Assembly: GCF_001675285.1 (NCBI RefSeq)
Contig: NZ_LSGQ01000007.1
Span: 62,001 to 126,000 of the forward strand
Length of the DNA stretch: 64,000 nucleotides
Origin: Elizabethkingia miricola
GTDB taxonomy: Bacteria > Bacteroidota > Bacteroidia > Flavobacteriales > Weeksellaceae
Reading direction: 5' to 3'
This document shows, one piece after another, positions 62,764 to 64,000 of the stretch (the stretch's first letter is position 1; the number at the start of each line of letters is the position of its first letter). Below the pieces are notes generated by a model. It saw nothing but the letters and a program-made list of their open reading frames with translations, was not told the origin of the DNA and ran no database searches. The position numbers were made by a program, and so were the translations under genes.

Positions 62764-63720
62764 ATGGAAATAAAGAATTATAAAATAGATATACCGGTAT
62801 TACTAATTTTTTTTTGTAGACCAGAGAAAACAAAACAGGTATTTGACGCAATAAAAGAAGCAAGACCATCTAAATTATATCTTTATCAGGATGGAGCCAG
62901 ACCTAATAGACCGGATGATGTAGAGAATGTAAAAAAATGTAGAGAAGTTGTTGCAGATATAGATTGGGATTGCCAAGTTTTCTATAAATATCAAGAAGAA
63001 AATTTTGGTTGTGATCCATCTGAATTTATTTCCCAAAAATGGATGTTTGAAAATGAAGAATATGGTATTGTATTAGAAGATGATGACGTACCATCACAAA
63101 GTTTTTTCCCATTTTGCAAAGAGTTGTTAGAAAAATACAAAGATGATAAACGAATAGGAATTATCTGTGGTATGAATACCCTTGGAGAAACAAATTATAA
63201 TGATGATTCTTATTTCTTTGCAAAATCAGGTTCAATTTGGGGATGGGCTACATGGAAGAGAAATGTAGATATATGGGACGAACATTATACTTGGTTAGAT
63301 GATGAAAAGCTACTACAAAATCTTCAACGGAATTTGTCAAAAGGAGAGTATCAGCAATTGGTGAATACTTCTATGCAGCATCGAAATACAGGAAAAGCAC
63401 ACTATGAAACTATATTAGGATCTTCTGTTATTATAAATTCTATGATGAATATTATTCCTCATAAGAATATGATTTCTAATATTGGAATTGGGGAAAATAG
63501 TACACATGCAACAAATAATCTAAAGCTTTTGCCTAAAGCAATAAGAAAAATATTGTATATGAAGACTTTCGAACTTAATTTTCCATTAAGGCATCCTAAA
63601 TATATTACTGAAATAGTACAATATAAAAAAGATGTAAATAGAATTCTGGCTATAGATTATCCTGTTAAAAGATTTATGAGAAGAATTGAAGGGATTATAT
63701 ATCGCATAATTAATAGATGA
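62764..63720 (+). CDS. Nucleotide-diphospho-sugar transferase-like glycosyltransferase
   Basis: This 318-residue protein has a GT-A-type fold: IPVLLIFFCRPEKTKQVFDA at the N-terminus, LYLYQDGARP at about 39-48, and the acidic metal site YGIVLEDDDVPS near 100-111. SGSIWGWATWKRNVDIWDE near 155-173 is a typical acceptor-side segment of this group. It resembles proteins annotated as HlpA-like or GT2-type transferases in capsule clusters. It is 2 bp after the acetyltransferase gene and overlaps the next gene start. Confidence 0.8.
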   Translation: MEIKNYKIDIPVLLIFFCRPEKTKQVFDAIKEARPSKLYLYQDGARPNRPDDVENVKKCREVVADIDWDCQVFYKYQEENFGCDPSEFISQKWMFENEEYGIVLEDDDVPSQSFFPFCKELLEKYKDDKRIGIICGMNTLGETNYNDDSYFFAKSGSIWGWATWKRNVDIWDEHYTWLDDEKLLQNLQRNLSKGEYQQLVNTSMQHRNTGKAHYETILGSSVIINSMMNIIPHKNMISNIGIGENSTHATNNLKLLPKAIRKILYMKTFELNFPLRHPKYITEIVQYKKDVNRILAIDYPVKRFMRRIEGIIYRIINR

Positions 63721-64000
63721 AAAATAATAATTTAGAAATAAGTAAGTTTTTTGCAATTGTATCCGTTGTTATAGCACATTACATTTCAGATGATTTTTCT
63801 ATGTGGAGTCGATTGTTACAAAGAGTCGGAACTTTTGGGGTTCCGTGTTTCTTCTTTTTATCAGGATACTTTTATAATATTGAAAAATATGGATTTTTAA
63901 TTTTTTTTAAAAATAAAATCAAAGGTATTTTAGTCCCTTGGGTTTTTACTGGTACAATTGTATACCTAGTAACTAAAAAACATTTTGATATAGCAGAATG
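63717..64000 (+). CDS. Acyltransferase family 3 (OafA-like), 5' part, cut by window edge
   Basis: An open frame starts at ATG 63717 (overlapping the previous stop as ATGA) and runs to the window end, about 94 codons. The start KNNNLEISKFFAIVSVVIAHY, with the conserved histidine after a hydrophobic stretch, and VGTFGVPCFFFLSGYFY match the first helices of acyltransferase-3 proteins. It resembles the gene at 32202 in plan but is a different sequence. It probably modifies the block C glycan. The C-terminal part lies outside the window. Confidence 0.82.
   Translation, partial: MKNNNLEISKFFAIVSVVIAHYISDDFSMWSRLLQRVGTFGVPCFFFLSGYFYNIEKYGFLIFFKNKIKGILVPWVFTGTIVYLVTKKHFDIAE

Noticed and set aside
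16820-64000. Search for transposases, integrases or attachment sites that would mark the glycan region as a mobile island
   Set aside because: No such gene or flanking direct repeats were seen in the window; mobility cannot be claimed.

Overview
The window is an AT-rich bacterial chromosome segment from the Bacteroidetes, most likely a flavobacterium of the Chryseobacterium/Elizabethkingia type. The genus is an inference. It rests on low-GC codon use, TAnnTTTG-type promoter motifs, few Shine-Dalgarno sites, an Oar-like TonB-dependent receptor, a FISUMP/fimbrillin-type lipoprotein and paired Wza/Wzc capsule export genes. No rRNA, tRNA, CRISPR array, insertion sequence or phage gene was seen.

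Left part (1-16650), mostly general functions. It holds the 3' end of an esterase-like hydrolase, then a minus-strand MacAB-type efflux operon (ATPase, two FtsX-type permeases, a four-helix-bundle S23 protein, an HlyD adaptor). Next come class I ribonucleotide reductase genes (nrdB, a small ABM-fold protein, nrdA) and a minus-strand Oar-like TonB-dependent receptor. A roughly 1-kb AT-rich non-coding stretch follows, then a 64-residue peptide gene with a large surface lipoprotein, and a thioredoxin-like lipoprotein. A small RNA candidate and back-to-back terminators lie between nrdA and the receptor.

Glycan block A (16820-38963) is one long co-directional cluster. It encodes a WecA/MraY-type initiating transferase, an SDR, a Wzm/Wzt ABC exporter with a carbohydrate-binding tail, and an amino-sugar cassette (FdtA-type ketoisomerase, ATP-grasp ligase, SDR, HAD phosphatase, DegT aminotransferase). 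About eleven glycosyltransferases of the GT2, GT8, GT32-like, GT14 and GT4 types follow, with two acyltransferases and a Wzy-like membrane protein.

Block B (39159-46719) appears to be one operon, bounded by a TAtaTTTG promoter motif and a 42-bp palindromic terminator. Five genes resembling a lasso-peptide/RiPP maturation set (S26-type peptidase, PqqD-like protein, nucleotidyltransferase, ABC exporter, HprK-like kinase) are followed directly by a Wza/Wzc pair. No precursor peptide or cyclase was found. This is the most unusual part of the window.

A conserved island (DUF72 protein, glyA, recX; 46853-49610) separates this from block C (49797 to the window end). Block C is a second capsule locus: a FlaA1/CapD-type dehydratase, a second Wza/Wzc pair, a UDP-L-FucNAc pathway (CapE, cupin, CapF, CapG), glycosyltransferases, an EpsG-type polymerase, an O-acetyltransferase and an acyltransferase cut by the window edge. 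Together the blocks encode sugar synthesis, assembly and three export routes for surface glycans. No Wzx flippase is visible, so it may lie beyond the right edge or elsewhere.
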